From Chara braunii (Eukaryota > Streptophyta > Charophyceae > Charales > Characeae), in contig BFEA01000022.1 in NCBI GenBank assembly GCA_003427395.1, positions 3,386,775-3,424,643 of the forward strand: a DNA stretch of 37,869 nt, given 5' to 3'. Shown here piece by piece: positions 10,281-20,094 of this stretch. A program made the translations under genes and the position numbers. The notes under the pieces are model-generated. The model was not told where the DNA came from, did not search any database, and saw only the letters and a program-made list of their open reading frames with translations. Each line of letters begins with the position of its first letter. The first letter of the stretch is position 1.

Positions 10281-11787
10281 CTTTTGGGGACAGCACCCGT
10301 CAGACCATTGCCCAGCTATTGCCACAGAACCCGATTTTTGGCCCGATTGTTAGGAATCTGCAGACTGATCTTGCCTCTGAACCAGGATACATTCTGGTCT
10401 CGGATCTGCTGTACACTTGCAGCAGAGGAGAGGAACGTTTGTGCATCCCTCGGGACCGCCAGCTGAGAACACTCATTATGTCTGAGTGTCATGATGCTCG
10501 CGGCCACTTTGGGGCCTTAAAATCGTTGACAGCCCTGTCACAGTGGTTCTTCTAGCCAGAGATGAGGAAAGACCTACTGCACTATGTTGAGACCTGTGAA
10601 TTGTGCCAAAGGAACAAGGTCGTTCGCCGACCTCCCCTTGGCCTGCTGCAGCCACTTCCCATCCTTGATGCACCAGAAAGTCAGTGGTTATTGATTTCAC
10701 TGACCTGGGGAGGACCACTCCTCGCGATATGCGTCAGATCATGGTGTGTGTGGACAGGTTCTCCAAGTACGCAGAGTTTATTCCTTTGCCAGAGGAAGCC
10801 AAAGTCCCGGCCGTGCAGGCGGCCTTTGCTGACAGGTGGGTTACTCACCATGGACCACCCACCTCTATTGTCAGTGACAGAGATCCGCGGTTCTGCAGCA
10901 ATGAATGGCAGCCCTATTGTAAGGACTACCTTCATTTCAGACTGGATATGACATCTGGTCGCCATCCTGAAGCCAATGGGCAGGCTGAAGTGATGAACCA
11001 GATTCTTTTCTAGTTGCTGCGTCCGGTGATCAGCCCTGATTAGTAGGATTGGGATCTCCATCTAGGACGGGCAAAGCTAGTGTACAACACATTTGTACAC
11101 TCCTCCACAAGGTTCACCCCTTATCGGTTGCACTGGGGACGTGACCCACGGCAGCCTCTCGATGACATCATCGATAAGTCTACCCCCAGACTGACTCCTG
11201 GGACTGCAGCGTTCATCAGACAGTACGAGGGGGATATCGAACGAGCCAGAGTTAACCTGCTCACAGCCCAAAAGGCTATGATTCAGCAGGCTCACAAGTA
11301 TCGTCGACCCTCCCCCATTCGCGCTGGTGACTGGGTCTGGGTACTCCGTTCTGAGCTATCGCGGGAGGAGGACATTTTGCCTAAGCTGTTGCCTCGTTAT
11401 ATGGGTCCATGGCAGGTTTTAGACACAGTGGGAGCTGACCCTTTCGGGCCATCTTATCACGTGGATGTCCCACTGCATCTACAAACCTACCCTGTCTTTC
11501 ATGCATCCAAGCTGTTGCCGTTTGTTCCAGCTGACGCATTTCCAGACAGGCCTCCTCAATTTGGCCCCCCGATCCCCGGGAAGGGATATGAGGTGGAAAA
11601 AGTTGAGGATGAGTATGGTACAGGCCCGAATAAGGAGTACCTTGTGAAGTTTCTTTACCAGCCCCATACTGAGGATCACTGGTTTACTCGCAAGGAGCTT
11701 CTGAAAACAGCAAAGTCAGTTATCCTCAAATATGAGGCTACGCAGAGGGGAGAACCCCTTCGGCGCTTTGCATGCCTACGCCCCTAG
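10281..11787 (+). pseudogene. pol: Integrase with C-terminal chromodomain, broken
   Basis: Integrase inserts the cDNA into the chromosome. The zinc-binding domain reads HX4HX29CX2C (His 10490 and 10505, Cys 10595 and 10604), with a TAG at 10553-10555 where a conserved Trp is usual. A frameshift between about 10665 and 10683 moves to frame 1, which carries the catalytic core: Asp 10753 (VCVDRFSKYAEF), Asp 10876 (SDRDPRF), Glu 10987 (HPEANGQAE). TAG stops at 11011, 11041 and 11044 break the frame, which then stays open to 11787. The C-terminal region includes YPVFHASKLLPF and a chromodomain (about 11587-11730, YEVEKVEDEY ... YLVKF ... HWFTRKELL). Chromodomains bind methylated histone tails and steer insertion to heterochromatin. 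Confidence 0.93.
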
Positions 11788-11805
11788 CTCGAAGGTCCTC
11801 GCTCT

Positions 11806-11818
11806 GGGGGAGGGTAGG
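11806..11818 (+). other. Polypurine tract of the chromovirus
   Basis: GGGGGAGGGTAGG ends two bases before the 3' LTR (11821). A purine run here primes plus-strand DNA synthesis in LTR retrotransposons. It contains one T. Confidence 0.75.
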
Positions 11819-11820
11819 TC

Positions 11821-13031
11821 TGCAATGACTTGCTGGTTACAGGTTGCCTGTAGCCTCTCTCTGATGAGGCTGTACCATAGATAGGGACAGATTTGTAATT
11901 TTGTTTGGCTGAGGGCTAACCGAGAGACCTACCTGTAGGGAAAATTCGTGAGGGACATATTTGTAAAATAGGAAATATGGGCCCAGTACTAACTCGAATT
12001 TCCCACAGCTACCCTAACTGCGAATAGCAGACCCGGGCTACCCCTAGGACAGACAGGCCCTATGGGCCTACGCTGATAGACGGTCCTATAGCCTATAGCT
12101 GGGTAGGGAGAGGCCCTAGAGGCCGAAACAGAAACGGTGCCGGTCGGTCAGTCAGTCAAGTCTAGGTCGTGTCTAGGCTAGTTTAGAGGGTAGATAGGAT
12201 GGGGACATCGGTCCTGGGCTTTTCGCAGTTGACACTTCGTGGTGGAAGTTGCTGCGCACACGGTATCAGGTCGTGGTTGCTGATTCCGGTGGTGGAGACG
12301 ACGAACATAGCCAGACCTTCGGAGCGCTGACCAGACTGGGGTCAACGCTATTCGCTCTGACTCTCTAGGAGTCAAAGCGGTCTGGGCTATGAGAGGTCTG
12401 ATGCATTGGAGCACGTGGTGCACTGCTGACCCTCCTTAGGAGTACAGTCCCAGTCGCGATGCAGCCATAGCTGCATCTTCTCAGAGGATATCATCGTCTG
12501 GACTTCATCTTCATCAGGGACTGTTGGCGCTGGGCTTCTTCTTCATCGTTTGGGTGGAGATTGGCTCTGGGAGCCTGTTTCACTTTGGCGCAGGCCACTG
12601 AGTTGGATGTCAGGGTGGCGCTGGGTGTTACCTGGGGTTTCGGTGCTATTTTTAGCTGTTCCGGGTGGTGGGGTTGAGGCGCTACCACTCTGAGGGTAGC
12701 GCAACAGGGTTCTGAGGTCATTTCAGTTGAACGATGCTCTAAGTTTAATAAACAGTGGTAATATTGTGTTTGAGTTGTCATCTCTTCATTGATTTCTGGC
12801 TGTGATCACTCGGTTGTCTTCTATGAATGATTGTTGGGACTTACGTGGAGAGAATTCACTGAATTGTGTATTCTGTCACTTCGCTTCTCCGAGTCTTCCG
12901 CTGCGTTTTCTTTTCTGGGCGGTGTGACCCTCCACTACCTCTCCCCTTCCTTCTGTGCATGTATGGGCATGTACGGGAGTTCCTGTGAGTGAGTGCTGAT
13001 AAAATTTCAACAGACAATCATGTTCATAACA
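11821..13031 (+). repeat. 3' LTR of the chromovirus (1211 bp)
   Basis: It begins TGCAATGACT and ends ATAACA, pairing with 3587-4761. It carries 34 bp absent from the 5' LTR, after GTGAGGG (about 11955-11988, starting ACATATTTGTAAAATAGG). AATAAA is at 12747-12752. Many differences between the LTRs are CTG/TTG, CAG/TAG or CTG/CTA changes. Confidence 0.95.
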
Positions 13032-13727
13032 CTAGGGCAGCGCTTCCGCATGGCTCACGCAGAATGAATGAATGAATGGACGCTGCCTCTTGATTTATAC
13101 TTCTGGAGGTCGCTGGTCTGCCCCTTCCCACCAGGCCCATGGTGCAGACAGTCCCACATGGTACTTGCTGACTAGACTAAGTGCGACTGGGAATGGGTAC
13201 TGCTGACTCGACAAAGTTGGACTCCTACTTACCCACTTGCCTCTGGCCTAACGTGTACAAACTCTCGAAAGGCCACTTCCGGAGCTTCCGGAAGTCTGTG
13301 GACTTGGCGTTTCGGGACTGTTGCAGCTACGACCTTGACCTTTCAGGACTGTAGCAGCTACGACCTTGACCTTTCAGAGTTGCAACAAATATGACCCCTA
13401 CACAGGTATGACCCCTACACGGTTCAAGACCCGACAGCTACACAGACCTACGACAGACAACATTCAGCTACCAAAACACGGGTCACGGGTTCAAAACACA
13501 CAGGGTCGACTTGATACTGTACACGGGTGAGGTAAGGCCTAGGGATCGAGCCCTGGGATCTGCATCTGTTACTGCAAAGGTGAAAACCGTTTCAAACCCC
13601 ATGAACCAGTTGAAATAAAGCCCCAAGCTCGAGTCCAGATTCAACCAGATGACCAGAATAAAATCATTCTGAAGTACCTGGGCTCGGTCAGTTCAATCAT
13701 GATATATCAAGACCGTCGCCCTTTAAC
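13032..13727. other. Non-coding interval after the chromovirus
   Basis: No gene was recognised. The interval contains (GAAT)n near 13064-13078, a two-copy 31-bp repeat (13315-13376) and a run of short ACCCCTACAC-type repeats near 13395-13425. Its first bases continue the sequence interrupted at 3586, so this was probably one older repeat before the insertion. Confidence 0.5.
13315..13376. repeat. Two-copy 31-bp tandem repeat
   Basis: GGACTGTTGCAGCTACGACC at 13315 recurs as GGACTGTAGCAGCTACGACC at 13346; each is followed by TTGACCTTTCA. Confidence 0.9.
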
Positions 13728-13763
13728 AAGAAGAAGAAGAAGAAGAAGAAGAAGAAGAAGAAA
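13728..13763. repeat. (AAG)n microsatellite
   Basis: About 12 AAG units, followed by A-rich sequence to about 13800. Confidence 0.95.
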
Positions 13764-13899
13764 AGGTGATTTAATGAATTAAAAAAAAGAAGAAGAAAAT
13801 GTTATTTAAGTGTCCACAGTGAGATGATGAAATATAAGAGCCTCATACTAGTTCTTTTTAGCCGACTGCAATGGATGATAGCTTATGCCACCCTCTCAG

Positions 13900-15015
13900 T
13901 ACGCCAATGTGCAAGGAATATGAGTGTGAGCGATATACATAAAACCAAGTTGCGAAATCACACAGCTGAGCAAGTAGTAGTATCACAAGTAGAGAGTACA
14001 AATGCACCGAGAAAATCATCCATAAAGAGCAATACAATGAAGTATTGAGCCAATGTCCAAGCCCGTAGGCCACACCAACACAGTATCCAGAGTCGCTCTC
14101 TCTGTCTGGCGCACAGCGCCCAGCCTACTCTACCACACTATCCTACTCCACAGCTGGTTCACACAACAGGATCACTTCGGCTCACGAAGACCAATGTACA
14201 TGACTGTCCACACCATCGGCGACCTCTCTTCATGTACCAGGTACGTATCTCGTCACCCTCAATCAGACCTTGATTATCCCACACAGCGCCTCACTCCCTG
14301 AAGACCACCCGATCATCCGCTGTACCCCCTGGCGCCCAGCAGCCCGGCTATGGCTGCCTGCGCCCCGCTGCCCTGCAGCGCCCCACCTCACCTCTCGCGC
14401 CCCGTCAGCGCCCTTGGCAGCAGCGCAGCATCAAGCGAGAGCGCAGCAGCACTTCCGCATAGCTATCGCTGGCCAGCATGCCTGGCCTCGGCTGCCTCAC
14501 TTCCTTTATGGAAGTGGCAGCCTGCTGGATGCTGCGTGTGGTCTGGCTGGAAGCTTCCAGTAGCTTCCAGTTGAACCTCAGACCCTGTGCCCAGGCCGAG
14601 ACTTACAGTTGAGGGCCTGGGCCCTTTACTGTTGGGCGCGGCCTCAGTCTCCGGACTTGGGCTGTTAGCTGCATCTGCGCAGGGCCCCCAGGTAGATGCG
14701 TCGGCTGTACTGCTTTTCCAAAGGCCGACAGCCTGCTTCTCAATGTATCGGCCCTGCTTTGTGAGTAGGTGCCCAAGCACAACTTTCGTGGCCTGGGCCA
14801 ACTGTACGACGCAGCTTAGTGAGGCTCGCGCATTCACTCAACCAACTGACACGCTGCAAGAGCCTGAATACCCACATATGGAAATGTCGAATTTTGGCCT
14901 GTGACGAATATTCAGGCCCGCCTCACTTAGGGCGGTCACTTGGCTTGCTGGGGCCTTAGCCCAGAACATGCGATGTCTGATAGGGCCCCTTGAGGGCTCG
15001 TTCCTCACAAATGGC
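13900..15015 (+). repeat. Dispersed repeat B, diverged copy of repeat A
   Basis: Same orientation and block order as 760-2005. The strongest shared block is CACTTAGGGCGG plus GCTTGCTGGGGCCTTAGCCC at about 14931-14970, followed in both copies by a GGCCCC..TTGAGGGCTC..TCCTCACA ending. It lacks the AT-rich insertion of copy A. A and B flank the chromovirus on either side and could be remains of an older LTR pair, but I see no primer site next to A. The Ala-rich open frames here (14270-14904) are composition effects. Confidence 0.6.
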
Positions 15016-15065
15016 TGGGCAATGAATAGAGAAGTGAGGACTTGATACACTGCCTACTCGTCATG

Positions 15066-15407
15066 CCAAGTATGGATGTGGGATAGAGCCAAGGGTTCCT
15101 TCAAGGCAGTCTCAGAAAAGGTACCCTTTGGGCAATCCAGTAATGATCGAGGAGAGGAGGGTGAAGGAGGTAATGATGGAGGAAAGAAGTCAATCCCTGA
15201 GAAGGGGTCGATTAAATCCTTTTCTTACCAGTTCTCACACCAAATACGGATGTGGGATAGAGCCAAGGGTTCTTCAAGGCAGTCTCAGAAAAGGTACCCT
15301 TTGGGCAATTCAGTAATGATGGAGGAGAGGAGGGTGAAGGGGGTAATGATGGAGGAAAGAAGTCAATCCCTGAGAAGGGGTCGATTAAATCCTTCTTACC
15401 AGTTCTA
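15066..15407. repeat. Two-copy tandem duplication, 174-bp period
   Basis: Unit 1 (15066-15239) and unit 2 (15240-15407) share GGATGTGGGATAGAGCCAAG and CAATCCCTGAGAAGGGGTCG with few differences. The paired open frames at 15076-15408 are translations of this duplication and are not supported as a gene. Confidence 0.95.
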
Positions 15408-15415
15408 ACTTCTTA

Positions 15416-15526
15416 CTACAGTCTTCCCCCGAATACAACGTACGGTCATTATAGCTGAATTTAGACTGAAAGATAACCCAAATTCAGCTATAATGACCGT
15501 ATGTGGTATTCGGGGGAAGACTGTAG
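15416..15526. mobile_element. Foldback MITE, copy 1 (111 bp)
   Basis: A near-perfect palindrome. The 5' arm starts CTACAGTCTTCCCCCGAATA and its reverse complement ends the element; arms are about 46 bp with two mismatches around a loop of about 19 bases. The element is flanked by the 13-bp direct repeat TTCTAACTTCTTA (15403-15415 and 15527-15539), which looks like a target-site duplication. No coding capacity. A relative lies at 15822-15927. The superfamily is uncertain; 13 bp is longer than usual for most TIR elements. Confidence 0.85.
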
Positions 15527-15539
15527 TTCTAACTTCTTA

Positions 15540-15821
15540 GTGGTTTAATCGTAAGAGTTCTCCATTTCTGGCGGCATGATTGGGATCTGCTGCTGAAGGA
15601 AGTTTGCCTAACTCTTATGGAAACGACCACATTGCAGTCCCCCATGCGGATCATGTGGCAGAGGGGATACTAGGGGTAAGGCACTGAAAGAACACTTTCT
15701 TGGTTATTATGGGAGCATAAATGTGCGTATAACGGTATAAGGTTATTTCCTTGTCAAGGAATTTCATCTTTAATCTGATCCATCGACCTGATTGCGTATA
15801 TGTTTGAACTGTTTCCATCGA
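15540..15821. other. Interval between the two foldback MITEs
   Basis: About 280 bp of unique-looking DNA. No gene, RNA or repeat recognised. Confidence 0.5.
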
Positions 15822-15927
15822 CCTTCTTCCCCCGAAAACAACGTCAGGTCATTATAGCTGTGTTTAGACTGAAAGAAAACCCCAACTACAGCCATAACGA
15901 CCGTACGTTGTATTTGGGGGAAGAAGG
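15822..15927. mobile_element. Foldback MITE, copy 2 (106 bp)
   Basis: Termini are CCTTCTTCCCCC and GGGGGAAGAAGG. The interior shares GGTCATTATAGCTG and TTTAGACTGAAAGA with copy 1, and the 3' arm is a diverged reverse complement. No target duplication is clear. It is more diverged between arms than copy 1 and therefore probably older. Confidence 0.8.
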
Positions 15928-17075
15928 AAGTTCTTGAGTGTTGATGGAATAGGAAAAGTAAGGCTGCTGCTATGAGGAGTTGGTAGCTGATACATGCTCA
16001 GTCGAGCGATGTATTGGGAGCCAAGGATCCGCAAAGTGATGAAAAGGGCTCAAATGGACAATACAGTGTCAGCAAAGCATCAACAAGCAATGTACATCCA
16101 GATACATATGAAAGTAGCACAATGTAGCACAGCGGAAGACTCAAAGATATCACCTGACCTATCCGAGACTGACGCGACATCCCATCATACACCACACGTG
16201 AGAGAGGCAGGAGGGGCCACATACATGGAAGAAAGGTCCTCCTTGCACACTGACATGGGGAAGATACCACGGATAAAGAGATGGCGGAGAGGCGAGACGA
16301 AGATGGAGGTGAGGGAGAAGACCAAGATTGCGATAGCGACGTCCAAAAATAGTCTCCCTGTCGAATGTCCAATCAATGTCTGCCACAAAAATGTCGAATC
16401 AGATCCTGGGCCTCATGCCGGATGTAACCTCTGCTTGCAACCTCTCTCTCTCTCTCTCTCTCTGTGAATGAAAAAGAAGAAGAAGAAGAAGAAGAAGAAG
16501 GAAGGATGGAGAAGATATGGAGGGCGAGACGAAGAAGAAGAAGAAGATGTCGTCCTCCTTGCTGTCTCACCTGCACGTAACTGCCACCATGTACTAACTG
16601 CCGCCGTGCTCTCTCTCTGTGCAGGTCGCTGGCGAGAAGGCCAGCTATGGCGCCCAGGTAGGAGTTCCGCCGACGCAGGTAAGGTCTCCACCTCGCTCCC
16701 TACCTACACCTCTACCTCCAACGCAGTGCTGCCACGCTGCTCCAGCAGCGTGTCGCCCAAGAAGTGAGCTACTTGAACTGTGTGTCTGCCCTGGCCTGGC
16801 CCAGCTATATGTAGCGCTGGGCCTCGCAGGTGTGCCCCTGGTCCTGGCCTGAAAGGGCCTACTCGGTCTGGGTCCCGACCGGACGTCCAGACCCTCCCTT
16901 CTGATGCAGCAGGGACGTCCGCTACTGGACGAACACAAACCTGGCCCACAAGAGCCTGCCTGCAAACGTAGAAGGCCAAAAATGTGGTCTTTGCCCGAAC
17001 AGACCGAAAGTCTGTTCGGACGAACTGCAAGTCCGAAACGCCGCGAGAACAGACAAAAATAAGACAGCAAATAAA
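15928..17075. other. Non-coding, partly GC-rich; probable far part of a minus-strand LTR
   Basis: No gene recognised. It includes a (CT)n tract (16442-16463) and (AAG)n (16474-16501), which create Lys-rich artefact frames. From about 16560 to 17070 the sequence is GC-rich with short inverted words (GACCGGACGTCC; CCGAACAGAC paired with GTCTGTTCGG near 16996-17020). Read on the minus strand it may continue the 3' LTR that starts at 17409, interrupted by the hAT-like fragment at 17076-17310. Confidence 0.35.
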
Positions 17076-17310
17076 GTAGGCTACCAGCCGGGCCGCCCGG
17101 GTCACCCTATTTTCCCGGACGGCCCGGCCGGGCAGCGACCAGGGAAGGTCCTAGCAAAAAAAAAAAAAAAAAAAAAACGAAAGTTCAAAAAACACTATGT
17201 TATGCAGAAAAATAAACTGAACAACTTTTGCCTCAGGGTCACATGGAAAAAAAATTCTTTACCAAATTTAAAATAAAAAATGAAGTTAAAAAAACAATTT
17301 TTTTTTTTTT
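17076..17310 (-). mobile_element. Terminal fragment of a hAT-like element, relative of 34389-34676
   Basis: The end GTAGGCTACCAGCCGGGCCG matches, in reverse complement, the right end of the 34.4-kb MITE. The match runs on through CAGGGAAGGTCCTAGCAAA and an A-run to the block GCAGAAAAATAAACTGAACA and TTTTGCCTCAGGGTCACATG, then to the T-rich stretch at 17297-17310. Beyond that the similarity stops, so the other terminus is missing or highly diverged. The flank duplication cannot be judged. Confidence 0.75.
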
Positions 17311-17409
17311 TGGCCTCCAGGGCGAATGTCCGAAGGCATGCGGCCTGGGGGCCCCCCGCAACCGTCAGGCCTCCAAAATGGGGCCCGTGTGCAGGCTCAG
17401 CATGGAACA
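17311..17409 (-). repeat. Probable start of the 3' LTR of the minus-strand gypsy element
   Basis: On the minus strand an LTR-like TG start (TGTTCCATGCTGAGCC) at 17409 follows a purine tract directly. The LTR appears interrupted by the hAT-like insertion after about 100 bp. No second LTR copy was matched by eye, so this rests on the purine tract and TG start only. Confidence 0.35.
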
Positions 17410-17422
17410 TCCCGCCCTCCTT
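17410..17422 (-). other. Candidate polypurine tract of the minus-strand element
   Basis: AAGGAGGGCGGGA on the minus strand, immediately before the TG at 17409: the arrangement expected at a 3' LTR boundary. Confidence 0.45.
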
Positions 17423-17428
17423 ATGATG

Positions 17429-18094
17429 TCAAGCCGGGTCGAGGGTGAAGTTGACGATCCGATTGTGGAACCTTGACGCGAGTATGGCGTGGAGCCAAAG
17501 GTACCGGCTTGCCTTGCTGTTTGCGTTCGTAACGCATGCAGACATCGGGGCTGTAGCCTGAAGTTCTGCACGGGTCAACCAACGGTCAGCCTTATGGCTG
17601 CAATAAAAGTATCGTGCGCCGCCCAGACGCTCAAGAAGATCGTCAATACGAGGAAGAGGCCCCGCATTCTTGACGGTGTGCACGTTGAGCTTGCGATAGT
17701 CAATGCTCAAACAAAGATCCTTGTTCTTCTTCCGTACGAAGAGAATTGGCGCACCATATGGTGAGCTACTAGGGCGGATCCAGCCGTTGTCCAACAAGTC
17801 ATCGACTTGCGCGCGGAGAACCAGGAGTTCTTCCTCGCTCATGCGATAGATGCATCCTTTCGGCGGGCACGACACCGGCGTCGAGAATGATATCGTGGGA
17901 GATTGACCGATCCGGCACCACACCGGTAGGAGACTTGAAAACGTTGGCGAACTCATCAAGCAACCGCACCACGCGGGTGTCTGAAGACAAGTCCATAGGT
18001 GAAGACTTGGCCGCTGCGACGGTCCTAAGAAAACATAGGCCGATCTCGTCGACCGCTCGTAAGCACAAGTGGCTCGAAAAGATTCGGTCATCAC
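17429..18094 (-). pseudogene. pol: Truncated reverse transcriptase, second Ty3/gypsy element
   Basis: On the minus strand the frame carries the start of a Ty3/gypsy [22 protein letters not shown], then [28 protein letters not shown] and [18 protein letters not shown]. After GARYF, where the KIDLKSGYH motif would follow, the similarity stops (about 17600) and the frame runs through unrelated sequence to a stop at 17429, shortly before the candidate polypurine tract. The rest of RT, RNase H and integrase are missing. This reads as an internal deletion joining mid-RT to the 3' end of the element. It is a different lineage from the 3.6-13 kb element, judged by residue choice. Confidence 0.85.
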
Positions 18095-18560
18095 AACTCA
18101 GCACCGCATTGAAGGGTGCGGAAGAGGAATGGTACACGGCACCTCGGCGCCAAATGCGTTGCGAACGGTAAGCGTCTGCTGATGGAAGCTCACCGTGTGG
18201 TCCGCACTTGCGAGCCAAGGCATCCTCTAAATAATGTTGAAGTTTGTGTCCAAGACGTCAAACGTAACTGGCTCTCATGCGTGAGGTGCGAAATAGACCG
18301 GCACAGCTTCGATGTAGCGATCAAGAAGTTGTTGCGTCTGACAGTCCGCCATCTTGACCGCCGTAGGATGTGGATGTGGCTTCCTTCGAATTTGTGCTCC
18401 AAGGCCGTCCCTTTGTATAAAGGACTGGCTCATGAAATTGCGAGTCGCGCCGCTATCCAGCAAAGCGCTGCAGGACGCTTGCCCAACTTGGATGCGGACA
18501 TAAAGGAGCGGTGAGTTGTTGTCATCGTACCACTGCGTGCGTGCGAAACTCATGGGCCAC
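18095..18560 (-). pseudogene. pol: Protease and linker, second Ty3/gypsy element
   Basis: The minus-strand frame over 18275-18718 contains LLDSGATRNFMS with the catalytic Asp at about 18455-18457, the standard retropepsin D-S-G-A motif. A frame change follows; the pre-RT linker reads [20 protein letters not shown] (about 17960), normal for Ty3/gypsy between protease and RT. No catalytic residue is missing, but the frame is broken on both sides. Confidence 0.85.
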
Positions 18561-19043
18561 CTTGGTAATATATGCAAGGAGGTTCCCCACCGCAACTTCG
18601 TCATCCATCGGCGAAGTTGGTGGTGCATAGAAGGATAAGTATGTGTGGAGATGGGCGCAGAGTGTTGCGCATTGCGGTCTTGGTAAGCGGCCCGTGGAAG
18701 GGGGAGGAAGCCATGCAAAATCCTCGGGCGACAACGGGTCCAAGATCTCTACGTTGAGCTTGCGTGCCGAATCCCTTGAAGAACCACTAAAATGTCGCTG
18801 CTTCCGGACGGAGAAGAAACCACACAAAAACTTGTCCTTGAGCTTGAGAACCGAGCGATGGAAGGAGCCGGGCAGCAAAGTCGTCGAAAGAATGAAGAAT
18901 CGGACTTACGACTTTCGCATGTGCGTCGGAACCTAGGGAGGTTGCTCACGAAGCAACCAGTTCTGAAGACGTGGAGAGCGCAACCGTTTCACTCTCGGCG
19001 GTGCTCACTTTCCCGAAAGGGCTTTTCCCTTGGCCTTCGTGGG

Positions 19044-19085
19044 ACAGCTGACGGTTTCGTGTGCGTCGCTGTTGCACCACAAGCA
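19044..19085 (-). other. Gag zinc knuckle, second Ty3/gypsy element
   Basis: CLWCNSDAHETVSC on the minus strand, canonical CX2CX4HX4C nucleocapsid spacing. Confidence 0.85.
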
Positions 19086-20085
19086 ATAATGGTGTCTCGT
19101 TCGAAACTTGTAGACGCCTTTTGAGAGACCCTAATGTAGCCAAGGGTATTGAGCTGTTGTTCCGGACCCGGGGAATGAAGAGGTGTGTGTCTTCGATGTG
19201 CCGCATCCTCAACCTTTGGCGGGGCAGCCACCATCCCGGGCGGCTGCTAACCTTTCTCCCTCGTCAGATGAAGCAGCCTCATTCAAATAGTCGTTCGGCG
19301 TTGTTGCCTCGACCACGGCCACTTTCGAACGATGCTGATCTCTGCCCAGGCCTGCAGAGGGCGAACAGCCAGCATTGCGAGCTTCCGTATTCGTCACTAT
19401 AATCTGTGAGGCCTTGCTAAATAGTTTCTCAGTTGTGGTGCGCGTCTCCATGATTTGCGTCAAGGCAATTCCATATTCGTCACTATAATCAGTGAGGCCT
19501 TGCTAAATAGTTGCTCAGTTGTGGTGAGTGTCTCCGCGACTTGCAACAAGGCATTCTGCAATGTCGGGCATGACCTCGTGATGAAGTAGTGCTTGATGCG
19601 CGTAAAGGTGATCGACAAGTCCGGCGTGGATGCCAAACGTTGGTACTCGATGATCCAATTCATGCTTGGCAAGGCGTTGGGATGGAACTTCTGCAACTTC
19701 TCCATTGCCTGAAGCTCGGGCGGATCCACTTCGAACCGCATGTGCCATGATGCCTTGAGATAAAAGTGATCTTTGTGAGCAGCTCGGAGACAGTGACCTT
19801 ATGCGTGGACAGCATGTTGTCAAGCCAAGCTTGACACGCGCCCCCCCGACCGGTGATATAAATAGGCATGTGGGTTGGGGTCGCTGACTTTGTACAAGTC
19901 CAAACGAGGTCAAATTGGCATCACCATGGAATAGGCTCAGTCTTCGGTGCATCGCAGAAGATCGAAATTCCATCGATTTTGGGTATGCGCTCGTGAGATG
20001 ACAGGGCCGGACTGGCAGCTGCTGCGCAAATCTGCTGCTCGAACTGTTGGTTGGTCGCTTGCTGCTGCCGCGCCGTGACCTTCAG
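19086..20085 (-). pseudogene. gag: gag of the second Ty3/gypsy element, broken
   Basis: Reading right to left: a Gln-rich start (ARQQQATNQQFEQQ, near 20060), IPKIDGISIFCDAPKTEPIP (about 19950), a TGA inside a Trp/Cys motif (about 19928), then GGACQAWLDNML, FEVDPPELQAMEKL, YQRLASTPDLSITF and RSCPTLQNALLQ (about 19555), the familiar order of a plant Ty3/gypsy capsid domain. Several frameshifts separate these blocks. An 86-bp tandem duplication (19384-19469 and 19470-19555) follows the capsid, before the zinc knuckle at 19044-19085. Open frames on the plus strand here (18116-19402) are antisense shadows. Confidence 0.85.
19384..19555 (-). repeat. 86-bp tandem duplication in the decayed gag
   Basis: TCCGTATTCGTCACTATAAT at 19384 recurs as TCCATATTCGTCACTATAAT at 19470, each followed by GTGAGGCCTTGCTAAATAGT. 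The 86-bp offset is not a multiple of three, so it also breaks the frame. Confidence 0.93.
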
Positions 20086-20094
20086 AAAATGGCC

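Larger units (their letters stand above)
3587..13031 (+). mobile_element. Full-length degenerate Ty3/gypsy chromovirus
   Basis: This 9445-bp LTR retrotransposon has all its structural landmarks: two long LTRs beginning TG and ending CA, a primer binding site next to the 5' LTR, the order gag, protease, RT, RNase H, integrase, chromodomain, and a polypurine tract abutting the 3' LTR. Integrase after RNase H plus a C-terminal chromodomain places it among chromoviruses of the Metaviridae. The flanks are CTAG at 3583-3586 and CTAG at 13032-13035, read as a 4-bp target duplication; Ty3-type elements more often make 5 bp, so one base may have mutated. No frame is intact, so it cannot move by itself. 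It seems to have landed in another repeat (compare 3225-3586 with 13032 onwards). Confidence 0.95.

Noticed and set aside
14270-14904. Ala/Pro-rich open frames in repeat B
   Set aside because: GC-rich composition effect; frames not shared with repeat A.
15994-16467. 157-codon plus-strand frame (MLSRAMYWEPRIRK...)
   Set aside because: No domain, overlapping minus-strand frames of equal quality, and it runs into the CT microsatellite.
16373-16767. Lys-rich and Ser-rich open frames
   Set aside because: Created by the (CT)n and (AAG)n tracts at 16442-16501.
18116-19402. Plus-strand open frames of 97-132 codons
   Set aside because: They are antisense to a clearly recognisable minus-strand gag-pol remnant.
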